From assembly GCA_030622135.1 (NCBI GenBank), contig JAUXGL010000025.1, forward strand, positions 1 through 33,822: DNA of 33,822 nt, read 5' to 3'. The DNA is from Deltaproteobacteria bacterium (GTDB taxonomy: Bacteria; Myxococcota; B64-G9). The position numbers were made by a program, and so were the translations under genes. Shown here piece after piece: positions 16,028 through 25,382 of this stretch; the first letter of the stretch is position 1, and every line of letters begins with the position of its first letter. The notes beneath the pieces are model-generated. The model ran no database searches. It saw only the letters and a program-made list of their open reading frames with translations, and had not been told where the DNA came from.

Positions 16028-16362
16028 CCTCCGCGGACAGGCTGGCCCGCTTCCTGGGAACCTTGATGCTAGTGGGATCGCTAGCCGGCGTGTTGCTCTC
16101 CCTCCTGGCCGTAGTGGTGCTGGCCTCACTCGGCGAGGTGGCCATGCCCTGGCGGTTTTCCAAGGACGGTTGGTGGGCGGGGGACTACCCTGGGCTGAAG
16201 TTCCAAGTGGGCCTGGGCATCCTGCTTCTGGGCGCCACCCCGGTGATCATGCTGGCTGTTTTTTTGACCAGGGCCATCAAGGAGCGCCGGTGGGATACGG
16301 TGCTCGCGGCGTCAGGGCTGTTTTTGATCCTGGCTTTTGGTCTTTTCAAGGTTCTTGGATAG
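16021..16362 (+). CDS. DUF1634 membrane protein, partner of TauE
   Basis: The 113-residue protein starts at GTG 16021 (or the next codon, GTG 16024), overlapping the TauE stop. It has three hydrophobic helices (residues ~10-35, 58-80 and 95-113) separated by short charged loops, matching DUF1634. The family is nearly always found next to TauE/SafE permeases and may be an auxiliary subunit; this is context inference. Its 3' end runs 51 bases into the 3' end of the gene on the opposite strand, so the last 17 codons of DUF1634 are also coding on the other strand, an unusual convergent overlap. Confidence 0.75.
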   Translation: MVTSADRLARFLGTLMLVGSLAGVLLSLLAVVVLASLGEVAMPWRFSKDGWWAGDYPGLKFQVGLGILLLGATPVIMLAVFLTRAIKERRWDTVLAASGLFLILAFGLFKVLG

Positions 16363-17016
16363 CTTCAAGATATCGTCCCGGTCGAACCCCAGAAGCAAGG
16401 TGCCCGCAATGTCCAGGACCGGAACCCCGTTGATCCGTTTTCCGGTCTTGAGCGCCTTGCAGGCCAGTTCATGCTGGGCCCCGGCGGTCTTCTCCACGTC
16501 CTTTTCCTCATAGGGGATGCCGGCTTTCTTTAGAAACTCCGTGGTGGCTTTGCACACCCCGCACCAGACCGTGGAGTAGACGATCACCCGGTCTTTGGGC
16601 GAGTCGACCAAGTTCCGGCACTCGGGCGGCAGCACGTTCGAGCTGTTGCCCGGCTCGCGCAGCAGGTCGCGCTCGAACTTGAACCGGCTGACCGGCCGGC
16701 ACGAATAGGTCTCGTCCTCCCGCTTCTGGGTCAAATCGGCCACGTAGATGATCTTAGAGGACCGCCGCTTCTTCGGGCTCAACCGAGTGTCGATGACGAT
16801 CACCTGATCCCGCGCCTCCGCGGGCACGTCGGCGATCTTCTCCACCGTTTCGAAGCTACCGTCGGCCATCAGGCAGGTGAACAAAAAGTGATCCGCCTTG
16901 TCGGTGATGGAAAGCTTCTCGAACTCACAAACCTCGCCGTCCGGGGATTCTTTGGCGTCTTGCTGGGGACAGCCGATCAGCAGAATCGGAAGGAATATAA
17001 GTACGAGACGCCGCAT
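16312..17016 (-). CDS. lipoprotein with C-terminal glutaredoxin-fold domain
   Basis: The 234-residue protein has a lipoprotein signal with lipobox LIGC (Cys16). Residues ~20-135 form an unrecognised N-terminal domain with several cysteines (30, 48, 106, 133). Residues ~143-222 form a glutaredoxin-like domain: VIVYSTVWCGVCKATTEFLKK with the redox pair Cys152-Cys155, and GVPVLDI with a cis-Pro at 199 (197-203). The place of action would be the periplasm or an inner face of the envelope. A disulfide or metal-handling role is plausible but no substrate is indicated. The start lies 28 bases from the divergent ABC exporter start, leaving almost no room for a ribosome binding site. Confidence 0.8.
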   Translation of the reverse strand: MRRLVLIFLPILLIGCPQQDAKESPDGEVCEFEKLSITDKADHFLFTCLMADGSFETVEKIADVPAEARDQVIVIDTRLSPKKRRSSKIIYVADLTQKREDETYSCRPVSRFKFERDLLREPGNSSNVLPPECRNLVDSPKDRVIVYSTVWCGVCKATTEFLKKAGIPYEEKDVEKTAGAQHELACKALKTGKRINGVPVLDIAGTLLLGFDRDDILKLSKNLEKTKSQDQKQP

Positions 17017-17044
17017 ACGCCGAATGATATACTACCGGGCGCTC

Positions 17045-18904
17045 ATGGGCAAGCAGCCAAACAGATCCTTTCTGGGAACCTATCTACGCTTGTTGGGGGC
17101 GGTGCGGTCGTACACCGGGCGGCTGGTGCTGGCGGTCTTGTGCATGATCGTGTTGGCGTTGACCACCGGGGTATACGCCTACGTGGTGGGGCCCATGTTG
17201 AAGTTTCTAGTCAGCCGGGGGGAGGGCGGGGCGGCGGAGATCCTTTCGCTGGTGCCGGGGCTGGATGTGGGTGGGATGGATCGGGAAGTGATGCTCATGG
17301 CGCTTCCGGTGTTCATCCTGGTGGTGGCCTTGCTCAAGGGGCTGGCCTACTTCGGACAGTTCTATCTAATGGGGGCGGTGGGGCAGAAGGTGGTGGCGGA
17401 TCTGCGCACGCGCATGTTCAACTGGTTGACGGCGCTGTCGCCGGTGTTTTTCCATAAGACCCCCACCGGGCAGATCGTCTCGCGGTTCACCAATGACGTC
17501 TACGCGGTGGAACGGGCGGTGACCTACTCGGTGGCCGCTTACCTGCGTGATAGCATGCAGGTGATCGTACTGACCGTGCTGGCCTTCGTGCTGGACTGGC
17601 GGTTGGCCCTGATCGCCTTCGTGGTCATGCCGGTGTCGGTTTTTCCCATCGTCTACTTCGCAAAGCGCCTGAAGAGGGTCTCCACCGATAGCCAGGTGTC
17701 CCTGGGCACCATCGCCGACCGGCTCCACGAGGGGATCCGTGGGATGCGCGTTATCCAGGTGTTTGGCGCCGAGAAGTTCGAGCGCGAGCGGTTTGCCCGG
17801 GAGAACCGGAGCTACCTGAGCATCATGCTCAAGTCGTTCGCCGTGCGGGCGCTGCAGTCGCCGGTGATGGAGTTTCTGGGCGCTTTGGGGCTGGCGGCCA
17901 CCATCTGGTATGCGGGTTCGCGCATGCTGACCGGTAGTCTGGATCCGGCCAACTTCGTCTCATTCTTTGCCGCGGTGATGATGCTTTACAACCCCATCAA
18001 GAGCCTGGGAAGGATTGGGGGAACTACCGCGGCGGGGGTGGCCGCCGCCGAGCGGGTGTTCGAGTTGCTGGACGAGAAGTCGGTCGTCCTGGACCGGCCG
18101 GGGGCCCGGGAGCTTCCCGCATTCCGGGAGGCCCTGGCTTTCGACAAAGTGTCTTTCACCTACGGTTCGGGAGAGGTGCTGAGGGAAGTTTCGTTCGAGG
18201 CCCGGCGGGGCGAGGTGGTGGCCCTGGTGGGACTCAGCGGGGCGGGCAAGTCCACGCTGGTTAACCTGATCCCGCGTTTCTACGATGTGACTTCGGGAAA
18301 GATACTGCTGGATGGAAAAGACATCCGCGATCACACCCTGGCTTCGCTGCGGGCCCAGATCGGCATGGTAACCCAGGAGATCGTCTTGTTCAACGATACG
18401 GTGGCCGACAACATCGCCTATGGGTTTTCGGACGTCGACGAGACGAAGCTCTCCCAGGTGGCCGAAAAAGCCCACGCGCTCGGGTTTATAAAAGAGCTGC
18501 CCCAGGGGTTTCAGACCCGGATAGGCGAAGGCGGGATCCGCCTGTCCGGCGGGCAGCGCCAGCGCATCGCCATTGCCCGGGCGCTGATGAAGGGCGCCCC
18601 CCTGCTGATCCTGGACGAGGCCACCTCGTCGCTGGATACCCAGAGCGAGCGCGAGGTCCAGGCCGCGCTGGAGACCCTGATGCGCGACCGCACCACCATC
18701 GTCATCGCCCACCGCCTCTCCACCGTCTACCGCGCGGACAAGATCCTGGTACTGGACGAGGGGCGGGTGGTCGAGGAAGGCAAGCACGAGGAACTCCTCA
18801 CTCGAGGCGGAATCTACCGCCGGTTGTACGATTTGCAGTTTAGGGATGAGGAGGTCGCCAGCGCCACAAAAAGCGCGGCACCAGACCGATCCGCAGGCGT
18901 CTAG
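17045..18904 (+). CDS. MsbA-like ABC exporter (fused permease-ATPase)
   Basis: The start at ATG 17045 gives 619 residues; ATG 17024 is an alternative, and both lie within the short gap after the divergent start. Residues ~25-330 contain six membrane helices of the ABC exporter type, with coupling-loop sequence FHKTPTGQIVSRFTND. The nucleotide-binding domain follows: Walker A GLSGAGKST (~395-403), Q-loop, signature LSGGQRQRIAIARAL (~500-514), Walker B LLILDEATSSLD and the H-loop HRLST. A homodimer is expected. The family includes MsbA (lipid A flippase) and many lipid or peptide exporters. With no neighbouring lipid A genes, the substrate is unproven. Confidence 0.9.
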   Translation: MGKQPNRSFLGTYLRLLGAVRSYTGRLVLAVLCMIVLALTTGVYAYVVGPMLKFLVSRGEGGAAEILSLVPGLDVGGMDREVMLMALPVFILVVALLKGLAYFGQFYLMGAVGQKVVADLRTRMFNWLTALSPVFFHKTPTGQIVSRFTNDVYAVERAVTYSVAAYLRDSMQVIVLTVLAFVLDWRLALIAFVVMPVSVFPIVYFAKRLKRVSTDSQVSLGTIADRLHEGIRGMRVIQVFGAEKFERERFARENRSYLSIMLKSFAVRALQSPVMEFLGALGLAATIWYAGSRMLTGSLDPANFVSFFAAVMMLYNPIKSLGRIGGTTAAGVAAAERVFELLDEKSVVLDRPGARELPAFREALAFDKVSFTYGSGEVLREVSFEARRGEVVALVGLSGAGKSTLVNLIPRFYDVTSGKILLDGKDIRDHTLASLRAQIGMVTQEIVLFNDTVADNIAYGFSDVDETKLSQVAEKAHALGFIKELPQGFQTRIGEGGIRLSGGQRQRIAIARALMKGAPLLILDEATSSLDTQSEREVQAALETLMRDRTTIVIAHRLSTVYRADKILVLDEGRVVEEGKHEELLTRGGIYRRLYDLQFRDEEVASATKSAAPDRSAGV

Positions 18905-18956
18905 CGCCTTCGATGAACACCTGACTCAAGTTTACACATTTTGCTGTATTGAGTGC

Positions 18957-20240
18957 CTAGAACGTCAGCATCCCCGTCACCCACCAGGTGAAGATGGTGG
19001 TTTCCTCCACGCGGAGGCGATTGCCGGGATCATCATAAATGGTTCTTTTGTTGGGTTTGTTGAGGTCGTCTGGTATTATCGATCTGTAGAGGTTTTCAAT
19101 ATCTTCCGGATATTCACATATGTTGTTGTCGTCTTTATCGTCGCATTCATCGGCGCCGGTTAGGAAGTGCTCGGTGTTGTGGGCCAGGCTTACGCCGAAG
19201 CGGAGCCTGACGAACTCGGCCGCGCGGATTATGAAGCCGAGGTGCAAACCGAACTGGGCGTAGTTGCCCATGGCCTGTAACTGTCGATGGGCTTCGGGAT
19301 TTTGAGGGTCACAATAAGTGCAGACGAGAAAATCGCTCATCTCGTTGACATAACCTCGCTCTTTACTGCGGCCCTGGCTTTGCACTTCCGAGAAGAAGTC
19401 GGTGGTGAGCCGCAAGTCGATGGCGAACTTCTGGTGCTTGTCCCGTTTCTCCCAGGGGACGATCTCCAGGCCTACCAGGAAGCCTCCCCAGTAGGGGGAC
19501 TTGAGCCCGGCGTTTCTGGCCTCGCGGCCCTGGATGGGAATGCTCCCGTGCAGGCCGATGTATGGATCCAGCACCTTGTACCGGCGGGAAAACAGCATGA
19601 AGGGGGTGAGCACGTGTTGCCCCAGGCCTACGCTGCCTTCCTTCCCGCCGGCGACCTCGATGGGCTTGGCCAGCTTTCCCGAGGGAATGGTGTAGTCCAG
19701 GCCGATGATCCAGACGCTCTTGGTGTCGTCGCGTTCGTCGTTGAAGACCGCCCACTTTAAGCCCAACTGGATGTCGCCGATCCCGGATCGCTCGGTTGAG
19801 GGATTATCGGTGGGATCCATTGCCAGCGCGTTTTCGGGGTAGTCGGTGGGGTTGAGCTGGTAGAGGGTCGAGGTGGTGTTGGTCACGCCGCTCACCCAGG
19901 TGATGGACCGCTTGTCCTGGATGATCCAGGGGAGGTTGGCGTACAGCTCCACGTCGTGGTACAGGCCGATCTGGAAGGTGTAGTCCATGACGTAGGTCTG
20001 CTGTTCGAAGCGCAGCTCGTTGAAATCGGGCCGCTCGGGGTCGCCGGGGACCCACAACCATTTAGTCTCATGGGTGATCTTGGAGCGGTTGAGTATCGAT
20101 CGGAAACCCACGTTTAGGTTGATGTCGATTGGATCGTCGCCGTCCGCGGCGTCGAGGACCTCGGTGACTTCCGCGGGCAGTGCGGGCCGAGGCAGGAGCA
20201 GGCCTACCAGCAATAACGTTGGGACTAACCACCGTTTCAT
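18957..20240 (-). CDS. outer-membrane beta-barrel protein, transporter-type
   Basis: The protein has 427 residues with a signal peptide (MKRWLVPTLLLVGLLLPRPALPA, shown in parts: residues 1-23, cleavage after ALPA). The mature part shows amphipathic strand-like blocks with aromatic girdles and short turns, and ends WWVTGMLTF, a C-terminal Phe typical of barrel proteins. Conserved-looking blocks include LYANLPWIIQD and IGDIQLGLKWAVF, which resemble the MetA-pathway-of-phenol/transporter group of outer-membrane proteins. A Cys-rich, Asp-rich loop near the C-terminus (residues ~370-395, DECDDKDDNNICEYPED) could bind calcium. It lies 80 bases behind the NtrC-type regulator on the same strand, so it may be under its control. 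A GGAGG site precedes the start. Confidence 0.75.
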   Translation of the reverse strand: MKRWLVPTLLLVGLLLPRPALPAEVTEVLDAADGDDPIDINLNVGFRSILNRSKITHETKWLWVPGDPERPDFNELRFEQQTYVMDYTFQIGLYHDVELYANLPWIIQDKRSITWVSGVTNTTSTLYQLNPTDYPENALAMDPTDNPSTERSGIGDIQLGLKWAVFNDERDDTKSVWIIGLDYTIPSGKLAKPIEVAGGKEGSVGLGQHVLTPFMLFSRRYKVLDPYIGLHGSIPIQGREARNAGLKSPYWGGFLVGLEIVPWEKRDKHQKFAIDLRLTTDFFSEVQSQGRSKERGYVNEMSDFLVCTYCDPQNPEAHRQLQAMGNYAQFGLHLGFIIRAAEFVRLRFGVSLAHNTEHFLTGADECDDKDDNNICEYPEDIENLYRSIIPDDLNKPNKRTIYDDPGNRLRVEETTIFTWWVTGMLTF

Positions 20241-20320
20241 GAAAAGCCTCCGTGTATTCGTCCAACAACTTGAATTAGTGAGGAAATTACAGGAGAAGGG
20301 GGGAGGTTGTCAAGATCAAT

Positions 20321-21697
20321 TCAATTCGTTTCGCGCAGGCCGAATTCCTTCATTTTGTTCTGTAGGCTCTTGCGGCTGATCTTCAGGCGCTTGGCCGCCC
20401 GGGTGACGTTTCCCTTGGTTTCTTCGAGCGCCTTGATAATGAGATCGCGCTCCAACTCCGCAGTGGCTTGCTTGACGATGTCCTTCATGGAAGTGTCCGC
20501 GTCCAAGCTGACGGCCGACGGAACGCAAGACGAGCGTTCGACCAGCTGGTCGGGCAGGGTGTCCGTTTTGATCTCGGGTTCTTCGGCGAACAGGATGCAC
20601 CGCTCGATGACGTTCTCCAACTCGCGGATGTTGCCGGGCCAGTGGTAGTTCACCACCAAGTTGAGGGCTTGCGCGGATAACTTCTCGATCTTCCGGTTCA
20701 GCTTGGCGTTGAACTTGTCGATGAAGTGGCTGACCAGCATGGGGATGTCTTCCTTGCGATCCCGCAGCGGGGGCAGCTGGATGGGAACTACGTTGAGCCG
20801 GTAGTAGAGATCTTCGCGGAACCTCCCCTCTTCGACCTCCTTCTGCAGATTCCGGTTGGTGGCCACTACCAGGCGCACGTCCACGCGGATGGTCTGAACG
20901 CCGCCCACGTGCTCGAACTCGCTCTCCTGGATGGCCCGCATCAGCTTGACCTGCATGTCCACGGGAACCTCGGCGATCTCATCGAGAAAGAGGGTGCCGG
21001 CGTCGGCCAACTCGAAACGACCGGGCTTGGAGCCGACCGCCCCGGTAAAGGCGCCCCGGTCGTATCCGAACAGCTCGCTCTCCATCAGCTCCCGGGGAAT
21101 GGCGGCGCAATTGATCTTGATGAAAGGCCGGTTTCGCCTCGATGAGTTGTAGTGCAGCGCCGCGGCGATGAGCTCTTTACCCGTGCCCGACTCGCCCATG
21201 ATCAGCACGGTGGAGGGAGTGTCGGCCACCTTCTCGATGACGTCGTAGATCGCCTTCATCTGCCGGGACTGGCCGATGATGCGGTAGCGCTCTTCGTCTC
21301 CCGGCCTGGCGCGGAAGTCCTTTTGGGCCAGGGACTCGGTTTTCACCGCCTTGGCTATAGTGCGGATTAGATCGGATTTCTCGAAGGGCTTGCTGATGTA
21401 ATCGAACGCGCCGGTCTTCAAGGCGGCCACGGCGTTGTCCACGGTCCCGAAGGCGGTGATGACGATCACCGGAATGCCGGGGTTGTTCCTCTGAACGTAG
21501 CGGAGCACTTCCAGGCCGTCCGCCTTGGGCATCTTCAGGTCGGTGACCACGACCTGGATGTTTCCCTTGCTCAGAATGGCGATGGCCTCCTCGCCGTCGC
21601 GGGCGGTTTGGACCTGGTAGCCTTCCTTTTCCAGGGTGGCCGACAGCACCTTGCGAATATTTTGCTCGTCGTCGGCAATCAGGATCCTGGCGTTCAT
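20321..21697 (-). CDS. sigma-54-dependent NtrC-family response regulator
   Basis: The 458-residue protein has three domains. Residues ~3-118 are a receiver domain with phospho-acceptor Asp53, Thr81 and Lys103. Residues ~140-370 are the AAA+ sigma-54 interaction domain: Walker A GESGTGKE (168-175), the sigma-54 loop GAFTGA (215-220) and Walker B GTLFLDE (234-240). Residues ~415-455 are a Fis-type helix-turn-helix ([21 protein letters not shown]). It should activate RNA polymerase-sigma54 at enhancer sites when phosphorylated. The start ATG is five bases downstream of the histidine kinase stop, so the two are one transcription unit. No sigma-54 promoter was found in this window; targets may lie elsewhere. 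Confidence 0.95.
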   Translation of the reverse strand: MNARILIADDEQNIRKVLSATLEKEGYQVQTARDGEEAIAILSKGNIQVVVTDLKMPKADGLEVLRYVQRNNPGIPVIVITAFGTVDNAVAALKTGAFDYISKPFEKSDLIRTIAKAVKTESLAQKDFRARPGDEERYRIIGQSRQMKAIYDVIEKVADTPSTVLIMGESGTGKELIAAALHYNSSRRNRPFIKINCAAIPRELMESELFGYDRGAFTGAVGSKPGRFELADAGTLFLDEIAEVPVDMQVKLMRAIQESEFEHVGGVQTIRVDVRLVVATNRNLQKEVEEGRFREDLYYRLNVVPIQLPPLRDRKEDIPMLVSHFIDKFNAKLNRKIEKLSAQALNLVVNYHWPGNIRELENVIERCILFAEEPEIKTDTLPDQLVERSSCVPSAVSLDADTSMKDIVKQATAELERDLIIKALEETKGNVTRAAKRLKISRKSLQNKMKEFGLRETN

Positions 21698-21702
21698 GAC
21701 TT

Positions 21703-23901
21703 CTACCTATTATTCTTGTCGGGGAAAAGCAAGTCGTCGGACGATTCGGTCGATTTGCTTGGCTTCTCCATGTTTTTCGCCGGAGCGGTGGTGTTCGTGG
21801 GGTAGGGTAGCACCACGGTGAAGGTGGTTCCCTCGCCTTCCTGGGAGCGCACGCGGATCTCGCCGCCGTGGTGTTCGACGATCCGTTGGGAGATGGAAAG
21901 CCCCAGCCCGGTCCCGTGTTCCTTGGTGGTGAAAAAGGGGACGAAGAGGCGTTCCTGCTCGGACGGGGAGATGCCCCGCCCCGTGTCGACGACCAGGATC
22001 TCCACCGCTCCGGTATGTCGGTGCGGCCCCGACTGGGAGCCGAAACCGCTGGAGCGCAGTTTCGTCCGCACTTCGATCCGGCCGCCTGCGGGCATGGACT
22101 CCATGGCGTTGTTTAGCAGGTTGATGAACACTTGGGTTAGCTGAGGCGCGTTCGCGTCCACCAGCGGCAGGTCGGATTGCAGCTCGATCTTCACGTCGAT
22201 GTCCCGGTCGTTGAAGCCGGTGCTCAGCAGCCGGGTGGTTTGCTGGAGGATCCGGTTGATGTCCGTGGGGTCTTTCCGGGCCTGGAAAGGCCGGGAGTAG
22301 TCCAGAAACTGATCCACTACCAGGTTGAGCCGGTCGGTTTCCTCGATGATGATTTCCAAAAACTGCGAGGCGTCTTTTCCCACCGAGGACGGATCCAGGT
22401 ATTGGGCCGCTCCCTTGATGGCGCCCAGCGGATTGCGGATCTCGTGGGCCAGCCCGGCGGACATTTCGCCGAGGACGGCCAGGCGATCGCGCTCCCGGAT
22501 GCGTTCGAACATCTTCGAGTTCTCAATGTTGATGGTCGCTTGCTCTCCCAACGCGATCATCCGGGCGATCTCATCGGTGGAATAGCTCTCCGCGCTGGCA
22601 TCGTCCTGCAGGTTCCACAGTCCCAGGATTTCGTCCTGGCTGGGAAACGGGATGCATAGGGCCGACTTCATGTGTGCCAGTGTCTTGAGCACCTGGCGGG
22701 CGTGTTGGATCTCGGTGGGTGGCTTGGATGAGTCCGCCGGCGCGCTCTGCTCGGCAAGGAAGCGCTCGTGGGTTTCCGAGAGCACCACCGTGGGAGTTTT
22801 TTTGACCTGCTCGAAGAACGTCCGGTGCGCGGCTACGTCGATCCGGGCGGGCGGTTTGGGGCCGCGGTGGCCCACCAGGTAGTAGCCGGCCCCGCCGTCC
22901 TCTTTGAAGTAGATGCTCGACTGAGTGATGCGCATGCTTTCGTAGAGGGTGTCCAGGATCACGTTGGTCATCTGTCTCAGGTCCAGGATGTTGGCGATCT
23001 CCCGCCGGAGATCCTCCAGCTTGCCGCGGAACTCGTGACGCTCGCGGAACAGCAGGCGGTTGGTGCTGCCCTCCACCTTGTCGCGGAGCGGCTCGAACAG
23101 AATCAGGATCACGAATGAGGCGATGAAGGCGTGGAAGAGGGACACCTCCGGTGATACGCCGGCCCACAGGACCAGCACCCCGAACACCAGGGAGAGCATC
23201 AGGGCCACCGCGATAAGGACCAGGCCGCGTCCCAGCAGTTCCTGAATGTCGAGTAGGCGGTACTTGAGCAGGCTCTGGCTGAGGAAATACAAAAAGAACA
23301 TCGAAACCAGGTCGCCCCAGGTGCGTAGGAACCCCAGGTTGCCGGGCAGCATGCCCAGCAGGATGAAGGTAGTCGCCACCAGCATGACCACCAGCAGGTA
23401 GCGCAGCCGGGTGCGTTCCCGCTGGGACTTCAGCTCCCGGTAGCGGAGGTAGACCAGGTATGCGCACAGGTACATGGCGGTGAACACCACCGCTACCACC
23501 ATGGTGACGGTGGGTCGGTTGTCGCTCCACGGAGTAAACAAGAAGGTCACCAGACCGCTCGATATAACGTAGGCGGAGATCACATATTTGCGCGGGGTCT
23601 TGGGCTCCTTCCAGAGGAAGTGCCCGAAAAACAGGAGCGAAGTCACCGGCAGCAGGGAAGCGGCGACCAAATCGATGCGGAACCAGATAAACTCGCGGGA
23701 AAAATGGTAGATGAACGCGGCCAAAAAGTGCAGCAGCAGGTTTCCGCAGAAGACGATAAAAAATGCATTGACCCGCGACCGACGCCCGCGCAGGATCACC
23801 GAAACGGCCACCGCGACGGACACGATCGCCGCCAGAAGCCCGCTTTGCGCGCCTAGTTCCACATGGCACTTGTACCATTTTATCGGGATATTGGGCAACA
23901 T
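21703..23901 (-). CDS. membrane sensor histidine kinase with GAF domain
   Basis: The start at 23901 (MLPNIPIKW) gives 732 residues; the frame is open further upstream to 23997 and a GTG at 23862 is another option. No start has a strong ribosome binding site. Residues ~15-235 contain seven or eight membrane helices, a histidine-kinase 7TM-type sensory region. A GAF-type domain (~300-450) follows, then HisKA with the phospho-acceptor His486 in AGLAHEIRNPLG, and an HATPase_c domain with the N box (NLLNNAMESM), G1 (DTGRGIS), F box (FFTTKEHGTGLGLSI) and G2 motifs. It pairs with the adjacent regulator. The sensed signal is unknown. The organisation resembles PrsK/PrsR but without any PEP-CTERM gene here. 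Confidence 0.9.
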   Translation of the reverse strand: MLPNIPIKWYKCHVELGAQSGLLAAIVSVAVAVSVILRGRRSRVNAFFIVFCGNLLLHFLAAFIYHFSREFIWFRIDLVAASLLPVTSLLFFGHFLWKEPKTPRKYVISAYVISSGLVTFLFTPWSDNRPTVTMVVAVVFTAMYLCAYLVYLRYRELKSQRERTRLRYLLVVMLVATTFILLGMLPGNLGFLRTWGDLVSMFFLYFLSQSLLKYRLLDIQELLGRGLVLIAVALMLSLVFGVLVLWAGVSPEVSLFHAFIASFVILILFEPLRDKVEGSTNRLLFRERHEFRGKLEDLRREIANILDLRQMTNVILDTLYESMRITQSSIYFKEDGGAGYYLVGHRGPKPPARIDVAAHRTFFEQVKKTPTVVLSETHERFLAEQSAPADSSKPPTEIQHARQVLKTLAHMKSALCIPFPSQDEILGLWNLQDDASAESYSTDEIARMIALGEQATINIENSKMFERIRERDRLAVLGEMSAGLAHEIRNPLGAIKGAAQYLDPSSVGKDASQFLEIIIEETDRLNLVVDQFLDYSRPFQARKDPTDINRILQQTTRLLSTGFNDRDIDVKIELQSDLPLVDANAPQLTQVFINLLNNAMESMPAGGRIEVRTKLRSSGFGSQSGPHRHTGAVEILVVDTGRGISPSEQERLFVPFFTTKEHGTGLGLSISQRIVEHHGGEIRVRSQEGEGTTFTVVLPYPTNTTAPAKNMEKPSKSTESSDDLLFPDKNNR

Positions 23902-24005
23902 TACGCGGGCGCCCTCAAACAACGCGGACGGCAAACTACGCCGCGGATACGGGCTCGAAAACTTCTTGACTAATGCCGGATAACATAATAGAGACAATAG
24001 CTTAC

Positions 24006-25382
24006 ATGCCCACTGCTAATGAAACCCTGAGAAAACTGCCCTCGGTGGATAAGGTGTTGTTGCAGGCGGACATCCGGGTCTTGCTCCCCCGGTTCCCCCG
24101 CGAAGTTGTGCTGGAGGGTATCCGGCAGGTGCTTTATGAGAAGCGGAAGACTCTGCGCTCCGGTAAGCGCACGCCCGTCAAGGTTGCCGGTAAAGACGTC
24201 GGTGCCGTGCTGGGGCGGTGGATGCGGCCGTTGCTGCAGAAAGTTATCAATGCCACCGGCGTGGTGGTTCACACCAACTTGGGCCGGGCGCCCTTGGCGC
24301 AGGAAGTTGCGGCGGCCACGGCCGAAGCTGGTGCGGCCTACTCCAACCTGGAGATGGATCTGAAGACCGGTCGCCGGGGAAGTCGGATGGACGTCATCCG
24401 GGAGATCCTCCGCGAGCGCACCGGCGCCGAGGACGCCCTGGTGGTCAACAACAACGCCGCGGCGGTTTACCTGATCCTCAAGGTGCTGGCTTCCGGCCGC
24501 GAGGCGGTGGTCTCCCGGGGTGAGTTGGTGGAGATCGGCGGATCCTTCCGTATTCCCGATGTGATGGCCGCGTCCGGGGCCAAGCTGGTCGAGGTGGGCA
24601 CCACCAACAAGACGCGGATCGGCGACTACGCAAAGGCCATCGGTCCGGACACGGCCCTACTCTTGAAAGTCCACCGCTCCAACTTCGAACTGGTGGGGTT
24701 CACCGAGGAGACTTCCGTCGGGGAGCTGTCCGGGATTGCCAGAAAGCACCGCATTCCGCTGGTGATGGACATGGGATGCGGCACCTTGCTGGATCGGTTA
24801 CCGCCGGAGATAGGCCCGGGGCCAACGGTGAAGGGGATCCTTTCGGAGGGAGCGGACCTGGTTTGCTTCTCCGGGGACAAGCTGCTTGGTGGTCCCCAGT
24901 CGGGCATCCTTCTGGGTAAAAAGGAGCTGATCGGGAGCCTGGCGAAGGAGCCCATGGCCCGGGCTCTGCGGGTGGGCAAGCTCACCCTGGCGGCACTGGG
25001 GGCCACGCTTTCTCTGTACCGCGGAGGCGATTGGGGGGCCCGTGCGGTTCCGGTGGTGGGAATGTTGCTGGCCGAACCCAAGGATCTAAAAAAACGGGCG
25101 GAAAAGTTGAAAAAAAGTATCGGCAAGGCCGAAGCCCGGGTAGTGCCCGCGGTCGGCCAGGTGGGTGGGGGGGCCATGCCGCTTGCAAAGCTGGAAGGAT
25201 TCGGCGTGGCCTTGAAAATGAAGGGGAAAAAAGCAAAAGATTTGCTTGAGCGGCTGCGGGCGCAGGATCCTCCGGTTCTCGCCCGTCTGCACCAGGATCA
25301 GGTAATCCTGGACGTGAGGACGGTTCTTGGCGACGAGCAGCTCGGTTTGCTGGCCCAAGCCGTTCGGAAGGCCATCGGATGA
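24006..25382 (+). CDS. selA: L-seryl-tRNA(Sec) selenium transferase SelA
   Basis: SelA converts seryl-tRNA(Sec) to selenocysteinyl-tRNA(Sec) using selenophosphate; it is a PLP enzyme acting as a homodecamer. The start at ATG 24006 (MPTANETLRKLPSVDK) aligns with the usual SelA N-terminus and gives 458 residues; an upstream ATG at 23973 adds eleven residues. Family blocks: NATGVVVHTNLGRAPLA, the EDALVVNNNAAAVYLIL block, SRGELVEIGGSFRIPDV, and the PLP lysine Lys292 in SGDKLLGGPQSG. It implies selB, selC and selD elsewhere in the genome. None, and no selenoprotein with an in-frame TGA, was found in this window. Its stop overlaps the next start as ATGA. Confidence 0.95.
   Translation: MPTANETLRKLPSVDKVLLQADIRVLLPRFPREVVLEGIRQVLYEKRKTLRSGKRTPVKVAGKDVGAVLGRWMRPLLQKVINATGVVVHTNLGRAPLAQEVAAATAEAGAAYSNLEMDLKTGRRGSRMDVIREILRERTGAEDALVVNNNAAAVYLILKVLASGREAVVSRGELVEIGGSFRIPDVMAASGAKLVEVGTTNKTRIGDYAKAIGPDTALLLKVHRSNFELVGFTEETSVGELSGIARKHRIPLVMDMGCGTLLDRLPPEIGPGPTVKGILSEGADLVCFSGDKLLGGPQSGILLGKKELIGSLAKEPMARALRVGKLTLAALGATLSLYRGGDWGARAVPVVGMLLAEPKDLKKRAEKLKKSIGKAEARVVPAVGQVGGGAMPLAKLEGFGVALKMKGKKAKDLLERLRAQDPPVLARLHQDQVILDVRTVLGDEQLGLLAQAVRKAIG

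Noticed and set aside
23966..23994. Consensus promoter for selA beginning with TTGACT
   Set aside because: The -35 is good, but at 16-18 bases spacing no -10 better than three of six is present; the nicer CATAAT lies only 12 bases away.
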